The notes: generated by a model from the letters alone, not told the origin. Positions 25,594-35,011 are shown, counted from the first letter of the stretch. The stretch: 39,435 nucleotides of DNA from Hyphomicrobiales bacterium (GCA_024224595.1 JAAENI010000804.1:1-39435); one strand, 5' to 3'. Translations and numbers: made by a program.

Positions 25594-25628
25594 GGGCCCG
25601 GATTGATGTTTTGATCCGGGCCCTTTTT
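25594..25628 (+). terminator. rho-independent terminator of the ABC importer operon
   Basis: GGGCCCGGAT (25594-25603) pairs perfectly with ATCCGGGCCC (25614-25623) around a ten-base loop, followed at once by TTTTT. This is the clearest intrinsic terminator in the window and separates the importer operon from the M24 gene. Confidence 0.92.
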
Positions 25629-25665
25629 CGTCAAAATACTGCTCGGTTTTCAGAGGCAAAATCAA

Positions 25666-27072
25666 ATGTCGAACAGATCAAAGCCACACGCAAGACTTAC
25701 CCGGATCAGTTTGCCGGAATTTGGTGTATCTGAAGAACAGCCAAATCTGGAAGACAGTGTTTATGTAAAAAGATACGCCATGTTAATGGAGCACATTGCT
25801 ACGTCCGGCGCAGATGCAGTTGTTGTTTATGCCGATCGCGAACACGCTGCCAATATGGCCTGGCTGACGGGATTTGATCCCCGCTTCGAAGAAGCCTTAC
25901 TGATCGCTATCCCTTCAAGAGAACCGATAATTCTGACCGGCCCGGAAAATTCTGGGGTAGCTGCTACTGCTCCCCTGCCAATGGAGGTGCGACTTTATCA
26001 GCCTCTGGGACTGATGGGGCAGGACCGCAGTAGCACGCCGGCCCTGGCCGACCTACTGGTGGAGGCAGGCATAAAAAACAGTATGAGTATTGGGGTATGC
26101 GGCTGGAAGTATTTTTCAAAACAGGAACACGCCGATTATCAGTCATGGATCGAAATTCCCGCCTATATCGTTGATACATTACGCAGGATATGCGGTGAGA
26201 ACGGCCATCTATACAATGCCGGCGCTTTATTCATGGCTCCTGAAAGCGGGCTGCGTGCAACCAATACAATTGATGAACTTGCTCGCTATGAATTTGCCGC
26301 GTGCCATACCTCTGAAGCCATCAAACGCGTTGTTCATTCCACTCGCCCTGGCATGCGAGAATTTGAAGCAGCCCAGGCACTGCAGCCTATTGGAATGCCA
26401 CTTTCATGCCACCCGATGCTATCATCAGGAAAAAGGGCCTGGCATGGTCTGCTTAGTCCAACATCGAAAATTATTGAAAAAGGTGATGCGATTACTTCTG
26501 CCTACGGCGTTCAGGGTGCATTAAATTGCCGTGCCGGTTGGCTGGCACATGATGCTGATGATCTCCCTGGCCCGGTTAAAGACTATGCCAATGTTCTGGT
26601 GGCACCCTATTTTGAGGCAATCGTCGAATGGCTGGAGACAATCGAAATTGGCATTGAGGGTGGCACTCTTGATGCAATAATCCGAAAACGATTAGGCGAT
26701 CCATTTTTTGGCATCAAACTTAATCCCGGTCATTTAATACATCTGGAAGAATGGATGCACACGCCGATATCGAAAGGCAGCCAATCCAGGTTGCATTCAG
26801 GCATGGCGATCCAGGTTGATGTCATTCCGGGAACCGGTTCTCCATATTTTACAACTAATATTGAAGATGGAATTGTATTACTTGACAAAAACGGCCGGTC
26901 ACAATTTGCTGAAAAATATCCGCAGGCATTTGAACGTATCATGCTTCGCCGCGAATTCATGCAGGACCAGTTCGGCATCAGTCTCAAGCCGGATTGCCTT
27001 CCTTTTTCCAATATTGCTGGTTGGCTTCCACCATTCTGGCTGTCACCTGAACGGGCAATGACCGTTCGATAA
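25666..27072 (+). CDS. M24/creatinase-fold protein lacking several metal ligands
   Basis: A 468-residue protein with a creatinase-like N-terminal domain (YADREHAANMAWLTGFDPRFEEALLI, in part NMAWLTGFDPRFEEALL) and an M24 pita-bread C-terminal domain. Aligned by eye, His260 (KRAWHGLL) occupies the catalytic histidine position. The usual first metal Asp is replaced by Ser278 (GDAITSAYG), the second by Cys288 or Arg289 (LNCRAGW), and the first Glu by Asp385 (QVDVIPG). His356 (PGHLIHLEEWMH) and Glu400 (NIEDGIV) remain. Metal-dependent peptidases need all five, so this is probably a metal-independent C-N hydrolase like creatinase, or a non-enzymatic relative. It starts 38 bases after the importer terminator. 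Neighbouring sarcosine oxidase genes make a creatine-like or N-methyl substrate attractive, but family membership in true creatinase is not shown. Confidence 0.75.
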   Translation: MSNRSKPHARLTRISLPEFGVSEEQPNLEDSVYVKRYAMLMEHIATSGADAVVVYADREHAANMAWLTGFDPRFEEALLIAIPSREPIILTGPENSGVAATAPLPMEVRLYQPLGLMGQDRSSTPALADLLVEAGIKNSMSIGVCGWKYFSKQEHADYQSWIEIPAYIVDTLRRICGENGHLYNAGALFMAPESGLRATNTIDELARYEFAACHTSEAIKRVVHSTRPGMREFEAAQALQPIGMPLSCHPMLSSGKRAWHGLLSPTSKIIEKGDAITSAYGVQGALNCRAGWLAHDADDLPGPVKDYANVLVAPYFEAIVEWLETIEIGIEGGTLDAIIRKRLGDPFFGIKLNPGHLIHLEEWMHTPISKGSQSRLHSGMAIQVDVIPGTGSPYFTTNIEDGIVLLDKNGRSQFAEKYPQAFERIMLRREFMQDQFGISLKPDCLPFSNIAGWLPPFWLSPERAMTVR

Positions 27073-27199
27073 GCCCAGAGTGTTCGCATCGATTAATCGC
27101 AATTCAGCCAAATTACTACACTATCTATATCGAATAATATCAGCTTTAATGGTTCCGTATTAAGATAATCCAGACACAAAACAAGTTGTTTGAAGCCCA

Positions 27200-27925
27200 A
27201 TGTCTGCCAGTACTACCAAAACCAAAAATGCATTTACCACATCCGGTCTTACAAAAACCTATGGTTCTGGTGAGACCGCTGTCCATGCGCTTCGTGGAGT
27301 AGATCTGGAACTCCCGGCCGGTGAACTGGTTGTTCTTTTGGGAGCCTCAGGCAGCGGAAAATCGACATTGCTCAATATTTTGGGCGGACTTGATCATGCC
27401 AGCGAAGGGAGTGCTCATTTTTTTGATGAAGAATTGACTTCAATGAGTGACCATCAACTCACATTATACCGAAGACATCAGGTTGGCTTTGTATTTCAGT
27501 TCTACAATTTGATGCCCAGTTTAACAGCGTTGGAAAATGTAGAACTGGTGACCGAAATATCAAACGATCCACTCGATCCCGGCGAAGCATTAAAACTCGT
27601 TGGATTAGAAGACAGAGCTAATCATTTTCCGGCACAATTATCAGGTGGTGAACAACAGCGTGTCGCCATTGCACGTGCCGTAGCCAAACGCCCAACCGTA
27701 TTGTTTTGCGATGAGCCGACAGGGGCACTCGATAGCAAGACAGGTCGAACCGTGTTGGGAGTATTGCAGGATGTGAATATCAACCTGGGAACGACAGTAT
27801 TGATCATTACCCATGCCGCCGCGACAGCAGATATGGCAGATCGCACCATTCATTTTTCTGATGGTGGAATTCGTAAGGTTATTATCAACAAATCAAAATT
27901 GTCTGCGGAGCAAATTGAGTGGTAA
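27200..27925 (+). CDS. ABC efflux ATPase, MacB/LolD type
   Basis: A 241-residue ATPase. Walker A GASGSGKS at 48-55, [14 protein letters not shown] from 147, Walker B VLFCDE at 167-172 with DEPTGALDS, and [12 protein letters not shown] as switch region. These read as the MacB/LolD/FtsE group that pairs with FtsX-like permeases. It is followed by such a permease and by a periplasmic adaptor, forming a tripartite export or extraction system. The start lies in an AT-rich stretch with no strong Shine-Dalgarno motif. Confidence 0.9.
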   Translation: MSASTTKTKNAFTTSGLTKTYGSGETAVHALRGVDLELPAGELVVLLGASGSGKSTLLNILGGLDHASEGSAHFFDEELTSMSDHQLTLYRRHQVGFVFQFYNLMPSLTALENVELVTEISNDPLDPGEALKLVGLEDRANHFPAQLSGGEQQRVAIARAVAKRPTVLFCDEPTGALDSKTGRTVLGVLQDVNINLGTTVLIITHAAATADMADRTIHFSDGGIRKVIINKSKLSAEQIEW

Positions 27926-27944
27926 TTGGGAAACAAAATACAGC

Positions 27945-30308
27945 ATGACACCGCTTGACCGAAAATTAGTACGTGACCTGTGGCGCATGAAAGGCCAGGC
28001 CATAGCAATATCAGTAGTTATTGCGCTGGGTGTGATGTTATTGATCATGATGGATGGTCTGGTCAATTCTCTTGAGGAAACCAAACAGGCATATTATCAA
28101 CGCTACCGTCTGGCAGATATATTTGCACCAGTGAAAAGGGCGCCTGATCATCTGCTGGCAGAAATTGCGAGAATTCCCGGGGTTTCTTCAGTTGAAGGTC
28201 GAGTGAACGGCAGCGCCCTGATCAACCTGCCTGAAATCAAAACGCCACTACGCGCGCAAACCGTTTCCCAACCTGATATTGGTACCCCGCGCCTCAATGA
28301 CATCTATCTTGCCGCAGGCAGAAGAATTAATCCCAACCACAAGAATGAAATATTGTTGCTTGAGGGATTTGCAAAAGTGCATGGTTTGGAACCCGGTGAC
28401 AAATTGTCCGCAACAATGAATGGATCGAGAAGATCATTTCAGATTGTTGGCCTCGCCCAATCTCCAGAATTTCTGTTTTCTGCTCCTCCTGGTGAATTCA
28501 TGCCCGATGATGCCCGTTTTGCGGTCATCTGGATGAGCAAATCCGCACTTGCCGCAACTTATGATATGAATGGTGCATTCAATGAAGCATTGTTATCGGT
28601 ATCGCGGGGAAGTAAGTTATCCGAGATTCTGGCTCGCGTCGATCGCATATTATCATCTTCGGGTGGAATTGGTGCTTACGCATTGCGTGATCACACTTCA
28701 AATCGATTTATACAGGAGGAAATAAACGGCCTGAAATTATCAAGCAGGGGAGTACCTCCACTGTTTTTGACAGTCGCCGCGTTTTTACTGAATATCGTTG
28801 TATCGCGAATGCTTCAATCCGAACGCGAACAAATTGGTCTGCTCAAGGCATTTGGCTATTCCAGTTTTGAAATCGGGGTCCACTATTTCAAATTTATACA
28901 GACCATTGCTATAGGAGGTGCATTACTGGGTTGTATTCTGGGCATTCTATCGGGCCGCAGTTTACTGGTCGTCTATCAGACCTATTACAAATTCCCGTTC
29001 CTGCTGTTTCAAGTTGATTCCGCTACATTTCTTATTGGCATAGTGATCAGTGTTCTGTCAGCCTCAGCCGGTGGTATTTTTGTCCTTCGTCAGGTTTTTG
29101 CATTGACCCCTGCTACTGCCATGCGCCCACCCGCACCTGCTGATTACAGCCATTCGGCAAATCTCAATAATTCATTGAAATTTCTGCTCGATCAACCCAC
29201 CCGCATGGTGATCCGGCAGCTAACAAGACAGCCGCTAAGAGCAGTCGGTGCAATTGTCGGCATTTCGGCAGGCATGGCGTTATCGGTTGGAATGCTCAGT
29301 GTACTCAGTTCATTTGATCGAACTCTTGATCTCAATTTCAACATCATTGACCGCAGTGATCTAACGGTTAGTTTCAATAATACCCTGTCAGACAAAATTC
29401 TTTTTGAACTGAAAAGTATTGACGGGGTTATTGAAGTAGAGCCGTTTCGAAATGTTGCAGCGATTATGCGAAATGGTTTTGAAGTCTATCGCGGCGGTGT
29501 CAATGGCTTGGTCGAGTTGCCCCGATTAAACAGAGCAGTAGACAAAAATCTGGAGTCAATTCGCATTACAAATGGTGGCATCATATTAGGTGCGGGGTTG
29601 GCCAAAACCTTGAATATAAAGACAAATGATATTTTGACTGTAGATGTGCGTGAAGGACGCCGACCGCTATTACATGTCCCAGTAGTCGGCGTTGCCGAAA
29701 CTCTGATTGGTTCGCCTGCCTATATGCATTTGTCAACGCTAAACCGTTCCCTGGGAGAGCCTGGACGGATATCAGGAGCGCACCTTCGTATTGATAGTTC
29801 CAAAAGCCCGGCTATTTATAAAACAATCAAGAACCTGCCGTCTGTAGCCGGTGTTTCCGTGAAAAAACAGGCCCGCGAAGCTTTCAAAAAAATAATTGAT
29901 TCAGGTGCCGGTGCTATCCGATACATCATGGCGGCAATCGCTGGTATCATCACTTTTGGTATTGTTTATAACAGTGCCCGCATCGCATTTGCCGAGAGAG
30001 CCAGAGATCTTGCAAGTTTACGCGTCATTGGCTTCACCAAAAACGAGACAGCGTTTGTATTGCTGGCTGAGCTGGCAATCATCACTTTGATATCTCTGCC
30101 AGTCGGTTCAATTCTGGGTTACTATCTATCCTTCGCGATTTCCAGGGGATTTAGTACTGATCTCTATCAGATACCAGCCATTTTTTCACCGCAGAACTTC
30201 GGTTTTGCCACCATCGCTGTTTTAGCTGCAGCTGCTGTTTCCGGCTGGCTGGTGAAGCGTGATATTAGTACAATTGATCTGGTTTCATCTTTAAAAACAA
30301 GAGAATAA
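27945..30308 (+). CDS. FtsX-like permease of an ABC efflux system
   Basis: A 787-residue permease. The open frame extends upstream to 27813, but that part overlaps the ATPase gene, so ATG at 27945, giving MTPLDRKLVRDLWRMKGQ, is chosen. One helix lies near residues 17-37, a large periplasmic domain follows, then a three-helix FtsX domain from about 265 to 390 (RMLQSEREQIGLLKAFGYSSFEIG). A second repeat starts near 415 (RMVIRQLTRQPLRAVGAIVG), with its own periplasmic domain and three C-terminal helices that include RARDLASLRVIGFTKNE. This double arrangement is that of the large permeases that pair with separate ATPases. The transported substrate is unknown. Confidence 0.88.
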   Translation: MTPLDRKLVRDLWRMKGQAIAISVVIALGVMLLIMMDGLVNSLEETKQAYYQRYRLADIFAPVKRAPDHLLAEIARIPGVSSVEGRVNGSALINLPEIKTPLRAQTVSQPDIGTPRLNDIYLAAGRRINPNHKNEILLLEGFAKVHGLEPGDKLSATMNGSRRSFQIVGLAQSPEFLFSAPPGEFMPDDARFAVIWMSKSALAATYDMNGAFNEALLSVSRGSKLSEILARVDRILSSSGGIGAYALRDHTSNRFIQEEINGLKLSSRGVPPLFLTVAAFLLNIVVSRMLQSEREQIGLLKAFGYSSFEIGVHYFKFIQTIAIGGALLGCILGILSGRSLLVVYQTYYKFPFLLFQVDSATFLIGIVISVLSASAGGIFVLRQVFALTPATAMRPPAPADYSHSANLNNSLKFLLDQPTRMVIRQLTRQPLRAVGAIVGISAGMALSVGMLSVLSSFDRTLDLNFNIIDRSDLTVSFNNTLSDKILFELKSIDGVIEVEPFRNVAAIMRNGFEVYRGGVNGLVELPRLNRAVDKNLESIRITNGGIILGAGLAKTLNIKTNDILTVDVREGRRPLLHVPVVGVAETLIGSPAYMHLSTLNRSLGEPGRISGAHLRIDSSKSPAIYKTIKNLPSVAGVSVKKQAREAFKKIIDSGAGAIRYIMAAIAGIITFGIVYNSARIAFAERARDLASLRVIGFTKNETAFVLLAELAIITLISLPVGSILGYYLSFAISRGFSTDLYQIPAIFSPQNFGFATIAVLAAAAVSGWLVKRDISTIDLVSSLKTRE

Positions 30309-30309
30309 A

Positions 30310-31536
30310 ATGACAAATACAAGATCACGTTCATGGATTTCCATTGCTGCAATCATCCTGATAATGGCAGCAATGGCCTGGGCATTCTGGCCCCGCCCTT
30401 TGCTGGTGGATACCGGAATAGTCAAACTGGAACCGATGATAATTACAATAGATGAAGAGGGAAAAACCCAGGTTCGCAATGCCTATATTGTCTCGACACC
30501 TGTTGCCGGAAGGCTATTACGAATTGAGGTCACTTCCGGTGATCAGGTTGAGGGCGGCAAAACCATAATAGCCCGCATGCTGCCATCAAATCCAGCTGCG
30601 TTAGATGTTCGTACCCGTGAACAGGCACGCGCAATAGTTGCTGCGGCAGAAGCAGCGGTGCGTGTCGCACAGGCAGATCTGAATAAAACAAAAGCCGATG
30701 CCGAACTTGCCGATCTGGATATCGAACGCAAACGCAAACTCGGCAAAAGCGGCATTATTTCACAAGTGGCAGTTGAACGTGCCGAGAGCGCCTGGCGAGC
30801 AGCAAGAGCTTCTCTTGATCAGGCTAAAGCAGGCATTTCGATGCGCCAGGCTGATCTCGCTAATGCTCGAACCAGGCTAACTAATTTTACCAATCGCAAC
30901 ACTGACTCTCAAGATGAAAACACCGTTCAAAAAGGAGCTATTCCGGTATTTGCACCCATCTCGGGTCGCATCTTGAGAATACTGCAGGAAAGCGAAACCA
31001 CCCTGCCCGCCGGTAAACCCATCCTTGAAATCGGAGACATATCAAATGATTTGGAAATTGTAGCCGAGCTCTTGTCGACCGATGCAGTGAAGGTTTCAGT
31101 TGGAAATCGGGTAATCATTCGAAACTGGGGCGGCGCTAAGGATCTGAACGGCACAGTCGAGCGTGTCGATCCCTGGGGATTTACCAAATTTTCAGCACTT
31201 GGTGTGGAAGAGCAAAGAGTGCACACTGTTATCAGATTTAAGGATTCCCCCGGGTTGCGCAAAAGCCTCGGTCACGGATTTCGCGTTGAAACGCGAATCG
31301 TAATCTGGGAAAAAAATAATGCCCTTGTTGTTCCTTCAAGCGCCTTGTTTCGTGACAAAGGTAGCTGGGTCGTATTCGCTGTCGAGAATGGCGTAGCGGT
31401 TGTTAGGAAAATAGAAATTGATCACAACAATGGCGTTCAAGCGCAAGTGCTGTCGGGGCTGAAAAAAGATGATGAGGTAATATTATTCCCAAGTTCAGGT
31501 CTTGTCGACGGAATTCGGGTCGCGAAACGAATCTAA
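30310..31536 (+). CDS. periplasmic adaptor (HlyD/RND-type membrane fusion protein)
   Basis: A 408-residue protein. One N-terminal helix (ISIAAIILIMAAMAWAF) anchors it in the inner membrane. A lipoyl-like half (YIVSTPVAGRLLRIEVTSGDQV) is followed by a long hairpin coiled coil between about residues 95 and 200 (AAAEAAVRVAQADLNKTKAD), then the second lipoyl half (PVFAPISGRILRILQESE) and a beta-barrel region. It starts one base after the permease stop, so it completes a three-gene export system linking the inner membrane permease to an outer membrane channel encoded elsewhere. Confidence 0.9.
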   Translation: MTNTRSRSWISIAAIILIMAAMAWAFWPRPLLVDTGIVKLEPMIITIDEEGKTQVRNAYIVSTPVAGRLLRIEVTSGDQVEGGKTIIARMLPSNPAALDVRTREQARAIVAAAEAAVRVAQADLNKTKADAELADLDIERKRKLGKSGIISQVAVERAESAWRAARASLDQAKAGISMRQADLANARTRLTNFTNRNTDSQDENTVQKGAIPVFAPISGRILRILQESETTLPAGKPILEIGDISNDLEIVAELLSTDAVKVSVGNRVIIRNWGGAKDLNGTVERVDPWGFTKFSALGVEEQRVHTVIRFKDSPGLRKSLGHGFRVETRIVIWEKNNALVVPSSALFRDKGSWVVFAVENGVAVVRKIEIDHNNGVQAQVLSGLKKDDEVILFPSSGLVDGIRVAKRI

Positions 31537-31599
31537 ACTAGAACATTCAGATATAGAAGACTCGGCTTAATAATGGCCTGACTGCGCTGGTTCAGCATC

Positions 31600-31636
31600 T
31601 TGTTGAAATTTCCAACAAAGGCTTGATCAAAGCCTT
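31600..31636 (+). promoter_or_regulatory. two overlapping small hairpins upstream of tryptophanase
   Basis: TTGTTG (31600-31605) pairs with CAACAA (31613-31618). Directly adjoining, AAGGCTT (31618-31624) pairs with AAGCCTT (31630-31636) around a five-base loop. They share one base and lie about 130-165 bases before the tryptophanase ATG. Without a T-run they may be part of a structured leader or a relic of the upstream operon end. Confidence 0.35.
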
Positions 31637-31709
31637 CGAACGTGAAACTAAATGCCTCGCAACCTTAAGGGCGCTGAGCGCGGTCCGCACATTGGACAAC
31701 CGTAGCGCT

Positions 31710-31748
31710 GGCCCCTCGTGTTCATGGTTGCCACGCGGAAAAGGGGCC
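31710..31748 (+). promoter_or_regulatory. GC-rich hairpin directly upstream of the tryptophanase ribosome binding site
   Basis: GGCCCCT (31710-31716) is the exact inverse of AGGGGCC (31742-31748), with a 25-base loop in which GTG and CAC can add a few pairs. The stem ends seven bases before CAGGAG (31755-31760), the ribosome binding site of the tryptophanase gene. It could limit translation initiation or act as an attenuator-like fold. No TnaC-like leader peptide with a Trp codon was found next to it. Confidence 0.4.
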
Positions 31749-31766
31749 GACAAACAGGAGCCCCTG

Positions 31767-33134
31767 ATGAAAACTATCTTTGAACCCTTCCGTATAAAAT
31801 CCGTCGAACCCATCCGCGTGACAACGCGGGATGAGCGCGTTCGATTGATTCGAGAGGCGAATTTCAACCCATTCACGCTGCATTCCGATGACGTGATGAT
31901 CGACCTGCTCACAGACAGCGGAACTGGTGCGATGAGTGCTGCACAATGGGCGGCAGTCATGAAAGGCGACGAAAGCTATGCGGGTTCACCTTCCTTTTTT
32001 CGATTTGAAGCGGCTGTCCAGAACCTGACGAATTTCAAACACATCATACCTACCCATCAGGGCCGCGCAGCGGAAGCCATCCTGTTCTCGATGATGGGAG
32101 GACCCGGCCGTCGTATTCCCAACAACACTCATTTCGATACTACCCGTGGCAATATCGAGGCCTCGGGCGCAGAAGGGGCCGACCTTGTGATTGACGAAGG
32201 GCTTGATCCGCAATCCCTGCATCCGTTCAAGGGCAACATGGATCTGGATAAGCTGCGTTCTTATCTTGATGAGCACGGAGACGCCGTTCCGTGCGTTATG
32301 GTTACGATCACCAACAACGCTGGCGGCGGGCAACCGGTAAGCTTGAAAAACATTCACGCGACTGGCGCATTGGCCAGGGAATACGGCAAACCGTTCATCA
32401 TTGACGGGTGTCGCTTTGCGGAAAACGCCTGGTTCATCAAACAGCGCGAAGCGGGTCAAGGGGATCGTTCGATCACCGAAATTGTGCGCGATTGTTTTTC
32501 AGTTGCGGACGGCATGACGATGAGTGCGAAGAAAGACGCGTTTGGCAATATCGGGGGCTGGTTGGCGCTAAATGATAATGATATGGCTGAAACCGCCCGG
32601 GGTCACCTGATCCGCACCGAAGGGTTTCCGACCTATGGCGGCCTGTCAGGCCGGGATCTGGAGGCACTGGCCCAAGGTCTGGTCGAGATCGTGGACGAGG
32701 ATTATCTCAGGTATCGTATCCGCACCAATTCCTACATTGTCGAGAAATTGGATGCGATTGGCATCCCGGTGGTGAAACCCGCGGGCGGACATGCAGTGTT
32801 TGTCGATGCGCGGGCCTGGCTGCCCCATATTGACCCGCTGTTATATCCTGGTCAGGCCGTGTCTGTCGCGCTTTTTGAACTGGGTGGTATTCGCGCTGTT
32901 GAAATCGGAACAGTGATGTTTGGCCGCCAACCCAACGGAAGCGAGATGCCCGCAGCGATGGATCTAGTTCGGCTGGCTTTCCCGCGACGGACCTACACCC
33001 AGTCTCATGCTGATTACATCATCGAGGTCTTTGAAGAACTCGCCGCGATAAAGAACAGCCTCAAGGGGTATCGCATCACTTGGGAGCAGAAACTCATGCG
33101 CCACTTCACTTGTAAATTTGAACCGCTAAGCTAA
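31767..33134 (+). CDS. tnaA: tryptophanase (tryptophan indole-lyase)
   Basis: About 455 residues of a PLP-dependent beta-eliminating lyase that splits tryptophan into indole, pyruvate and ammonia. The PLP lysine is Lys256 in MSAKKDAFGNIGG. PTHQGRAAE and YGGLSGRDLEALA are conserved. Three features favour tryptophanase over tyrosine phenol-lyase: Asp124 in FDTTRGN, IRAVEIG with GRQPNG after it, and RHFT near the C-terminus. A longer frame opens at 31623, but ATG at 31767 is preceded by CAGGAG at six bases and gives the family's normal start. The gene looks higher in GC and codon third-position GC than its neighbours. No tryptophan permease or TnaC leader adjoins it, so acquisition as a single gene is likely. 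Confidence 0.9.
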   Translation: MKTIFEPFRIKSVEPIRVTTRDERVRLIREANFNPFTLHSDDVMIDLLTDSGTGAMSAAQWAAVMKGDESYAGSPSFFRFEAAVQNLTNFKHIIPTHQGRAAEAILFSMMGGPGRRIPNNTHFDTTRGNIEASGAEGADLVIDEGLDPQSLHPFKGNMDLDKLRSYLDEHGDAVPCVMVTITNNAGGGQPVSLKNIHATGALAREYGKPFIIDGCRFAENAWFIKQREAGQGDRSITEIVRDCFSVADGMTMSAKKDAFGNIGGWLALNDNDMAETARGHLIRTEGFPTYGGLSGRDLEALAQGLVEIVDEDYLRYRIRTNSYIVEKLDAIGIPVVKPAGGHAVFVDARAWLPHIDPLLYPGQAVSVALFELGGIRAVEIGTVMFGRQPNGSEMPAAMDLVRLAFPRRTYTQSHADYIIEVFEELAAIKNSLKGYRITWEQKLMRHFTCKFEPLS

Positions 33135-33146
33135 GCGCAATACCCG

Positions 33147-33178
33147 GGTTGCCCTGTTTGGTCGGGGCAGCCAACCCA
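33147..33178 (+). terminator. possible terminator hairpin after tryptophanase
   Basis: GGGTTG (33147-33152) and CAACCC (33173-33178), with CCC and GGG able to pair inside, lie 13 bases after the stop. There is no T-run after the stem, so this is a weak call. Confidence 0.35.
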
Positions 33179-33608
33179 ACAATCTCAAAATGATTTTATT
33201 GCCAAAAGCGCTTACATCTTGCTCCCCGAGGGCAGACCAGAGACAGGGTGCTAAAAGAGAGATTAAACCCAATTTTGGATTCCTTCAAGAACAAGAAAAA
33301 TTCCGCCGAACAGAGTTCGCGATCTGCAGATACCACTGTAAAATGTGCAAAACAGACATTGGCCATTTTACAAACAATGGTCACATTGGGCTTGCCTTGT
33401 AATTTCCCTATCGATTCGCAAAGATTGAGCCAATGCGTGCCACACCTTTTTTGGCGAACATTGGCGGCGGCTGGACCGATATGGACTTGGTCGTAAAGGA
33501 CCACCTCTCTAGCAGAACTGGAATTGAAGTCGATTTGTTGGTCATCTGAGGCAAGCATCGGGAATATTTAGCGAAAATGATCGGAAAATCTGATCAATAT
33601 CCAGTTCT

Positions 33609-33629
33609 ATTTGCGATGATTACGCAAAT
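33609..33629 (-). terminator. possible terminator hairpin after hslU
   Basis: ATTTGCG (33609-33615) is the exact inverse of CGCAAAT (33623-33629), loop seven bases, ending 11 bases beyond the hslU stop on the minus strand. No clear T-run follows. Confidence 0.3.
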
Positions 33630-33640
33630 CCGACAGACTG

Positions 33641-34948
33641 CTAAAGTATAAACCGGCTTAGATCGGTATCCTTGGCCAGTTCTCCCAGATTTTCCTGCAC
33701 ATAAGCGCCATCAACCTTGAAGTTCTCACCTGATTTATCAGGAGCGTTGAATGAAATATCATCCAGTATCCGTTCCATCACTGTCTGCAATCGGCGCGCA
33801 CCGATGTTCTCGACGCTTGAGTTCAAACCCACGGCAATATCGGCTATCGCATCAATAGCGTCATCGGTGATCTCAAGAGCAACACCTTCTGTGTCCATCA
33901 GTGCAATATATTGCTTGATCAAACTGGCTTCTGTTTCAGTCAATATCCGCACAAAATCGTCTTTTTCCAACGCGCGCAGTTCAACTCTGATTGGCAGCCT
34001 GCCCTGTAATTCCGGCAGCAGGTCAGAAGGTTTTGATTGATGAAAGGCACCCGAAGAGATGAACAGAATATGATCTGTTTTCACTGATCCATGTTTGGTG
34101 GTAACTGTCGTACCTTCAATCAAAGGCAGCAAATCTCTTTGCACACCCTCGCGTGATACACCGCCGCCACCAGTATTTTGCCTGATAGCTATTTTATCTA
34201 TTTCATCAAGAAAGACGATGCCGTTGTTTTCAACAGAATCCAGTGCTTCGCTGATCAACTGGTCTTCATCGAGCATCTTGTCGGATTCATCGGCAACAAG
34301 AATGTCGTAAGATTCGACAACATTTAATTTACGTTTTTTGGTGCGCTCACCAAAGGCTTTGCCCATCATATCTGAAATATTCATCACGCCAACACTGGCA
34401 CCCGGCATTCCCGGAATGTCAAAACCGCCCATCGGGCTTGACATATCGGCCACTTCAATTTCAATTTCAGTATCATCCAAAGATCCCTCCCGCAACTTCT
34501 TGCGAAATGAATCTCGTGTAGATTTACCGGCATTCTCGCCAACCAGCGCGTCAAGCACCCGGTTTTCTGCCGCCAGATGAGCTTTGGCTTTAACACTTTC
34601 GCGCTTCTTATCCCGGGTCAGCGTAATACCAACTTCCATCAGATCACGTATAATCTGTTCCACATCCCGGCCTACATAGCCGACTTCTGTGAATTTCGTT
34701 GCCTCGACCTTGATGAAAGGGGCACCCGCCAGTTTTGCCAACCTGCGGGAAATTTCGGTTTTACCAACTCCTGTTGGCCCTATCATCAAAATATTCTTAG
34801 GTAAAACTTCTTCTCGCATCGGCCCCTCAAGTTGCAGTCTGCGCCAGCGATTTCTCAGTGCGATGGCGACGGCTCGTTTGGCATCATGCTGGCCGATAAT
34901 AAAGCGATCAAGTTCTGAGACGATTTCGCGAGGTGAAAAATTGGTCAT
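33641..34948 (-). CDS. hslU: HslU (ClpY), ATPase subunit of the HslUV protease
   Basis: A 435-residue AAA+ unfoldase, full length. The N-terminus [33 protein letters not shown] is typical (partial: [19 protein letters not shown]). Walker A GPTGVGKT is at 57-64, the pore loop GYVGRD at 90-95 and Walker [12 protein letters not shown] in the middle. The C-terminus ends in LSRFIL, the tail that inserts into HslV to activate it. It forms a hexamer that unfolds substrates and feeds them into HslV in the cytoplasm. It lies 63 bases after hslV on the same strand and is co-transcribed with it. Confidence 0.97.
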   Translation of the reverse strand: MTNFSPREIVSELDRFIIGQHDAKRAVAIALRNRWRRLQLEGPMREEVLPKNILMIGPTGVGKTEISRRLAKLAGAPFIKVEATKFTEVGYVGRDVEQIIRDLMEVGITLTRDKKRESVKAKAHLAAENRVLDALVGENAGKSTRDSFRKKLREGSLDDTEIEIEVADMSSPMGGFDIPGMPGASVGVMNISDMMGKAFGERTKKRKLNVVESYDILVADESDKMLDEDQLISEALDSVENNGIVFLDEIDKIAIRQNTGGGGVSREGVQRDLLPLIEGTTVTTKHGSVKTDHILFISSGAFHQSKPSDLLPELQGRLPIRVELRALEKDDFVRILTETEASLIKQYIALMDTEGVALEITDDAIDAIADIAVGLNSSVENIGARRLQTVMERILDDISFNAPDKSGENFKVDGAYVQENLGELAKDTDLSRFIL

Positions 34949-35011
34949 TCACTGATTTCCATACTGACAAGTTTTAAGTTTATTCGAAGGGGTCTAAATA
35001 AAGCCAGAAAG

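Larger units (their letters stand above)
33135..33640. other. 506-bp stretch without a recognised gene
   Basis: Short frames exist on both strands (longest 120 codons on the minus strand at 33196-33558), but none has a recognisable domain, good start signal or protein-like composition. The left part holds a hairpin just after tnaA (GGGTTG at 33147-33152 with CAACCC at 33173-33178). The right part holds another at 33609-33629. It may be degraded coding sequence carried along with tnaA. Confidence 0.5.

Noticed and set aside
27813-27944. Upstream start for the FtsX-like permease
   Set aside because: It would overlap the ATPase gene by more than 110 bases and add a tail not typical of the family; ATG at 27945 gives the expected N-terminus.
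31623-31766. N-terminal extension of tryptophanase
   Set aside because: The 48 extra codons do not resemble the family and cross hairpins and the ribosome binding site at 31755-31760.
33196-33558. A 120-codon minus-strand frame between tnaA and hslU
   Set aside because: No domain, weak start and unprotein-like composition; two other frames of similar quality overlap it.
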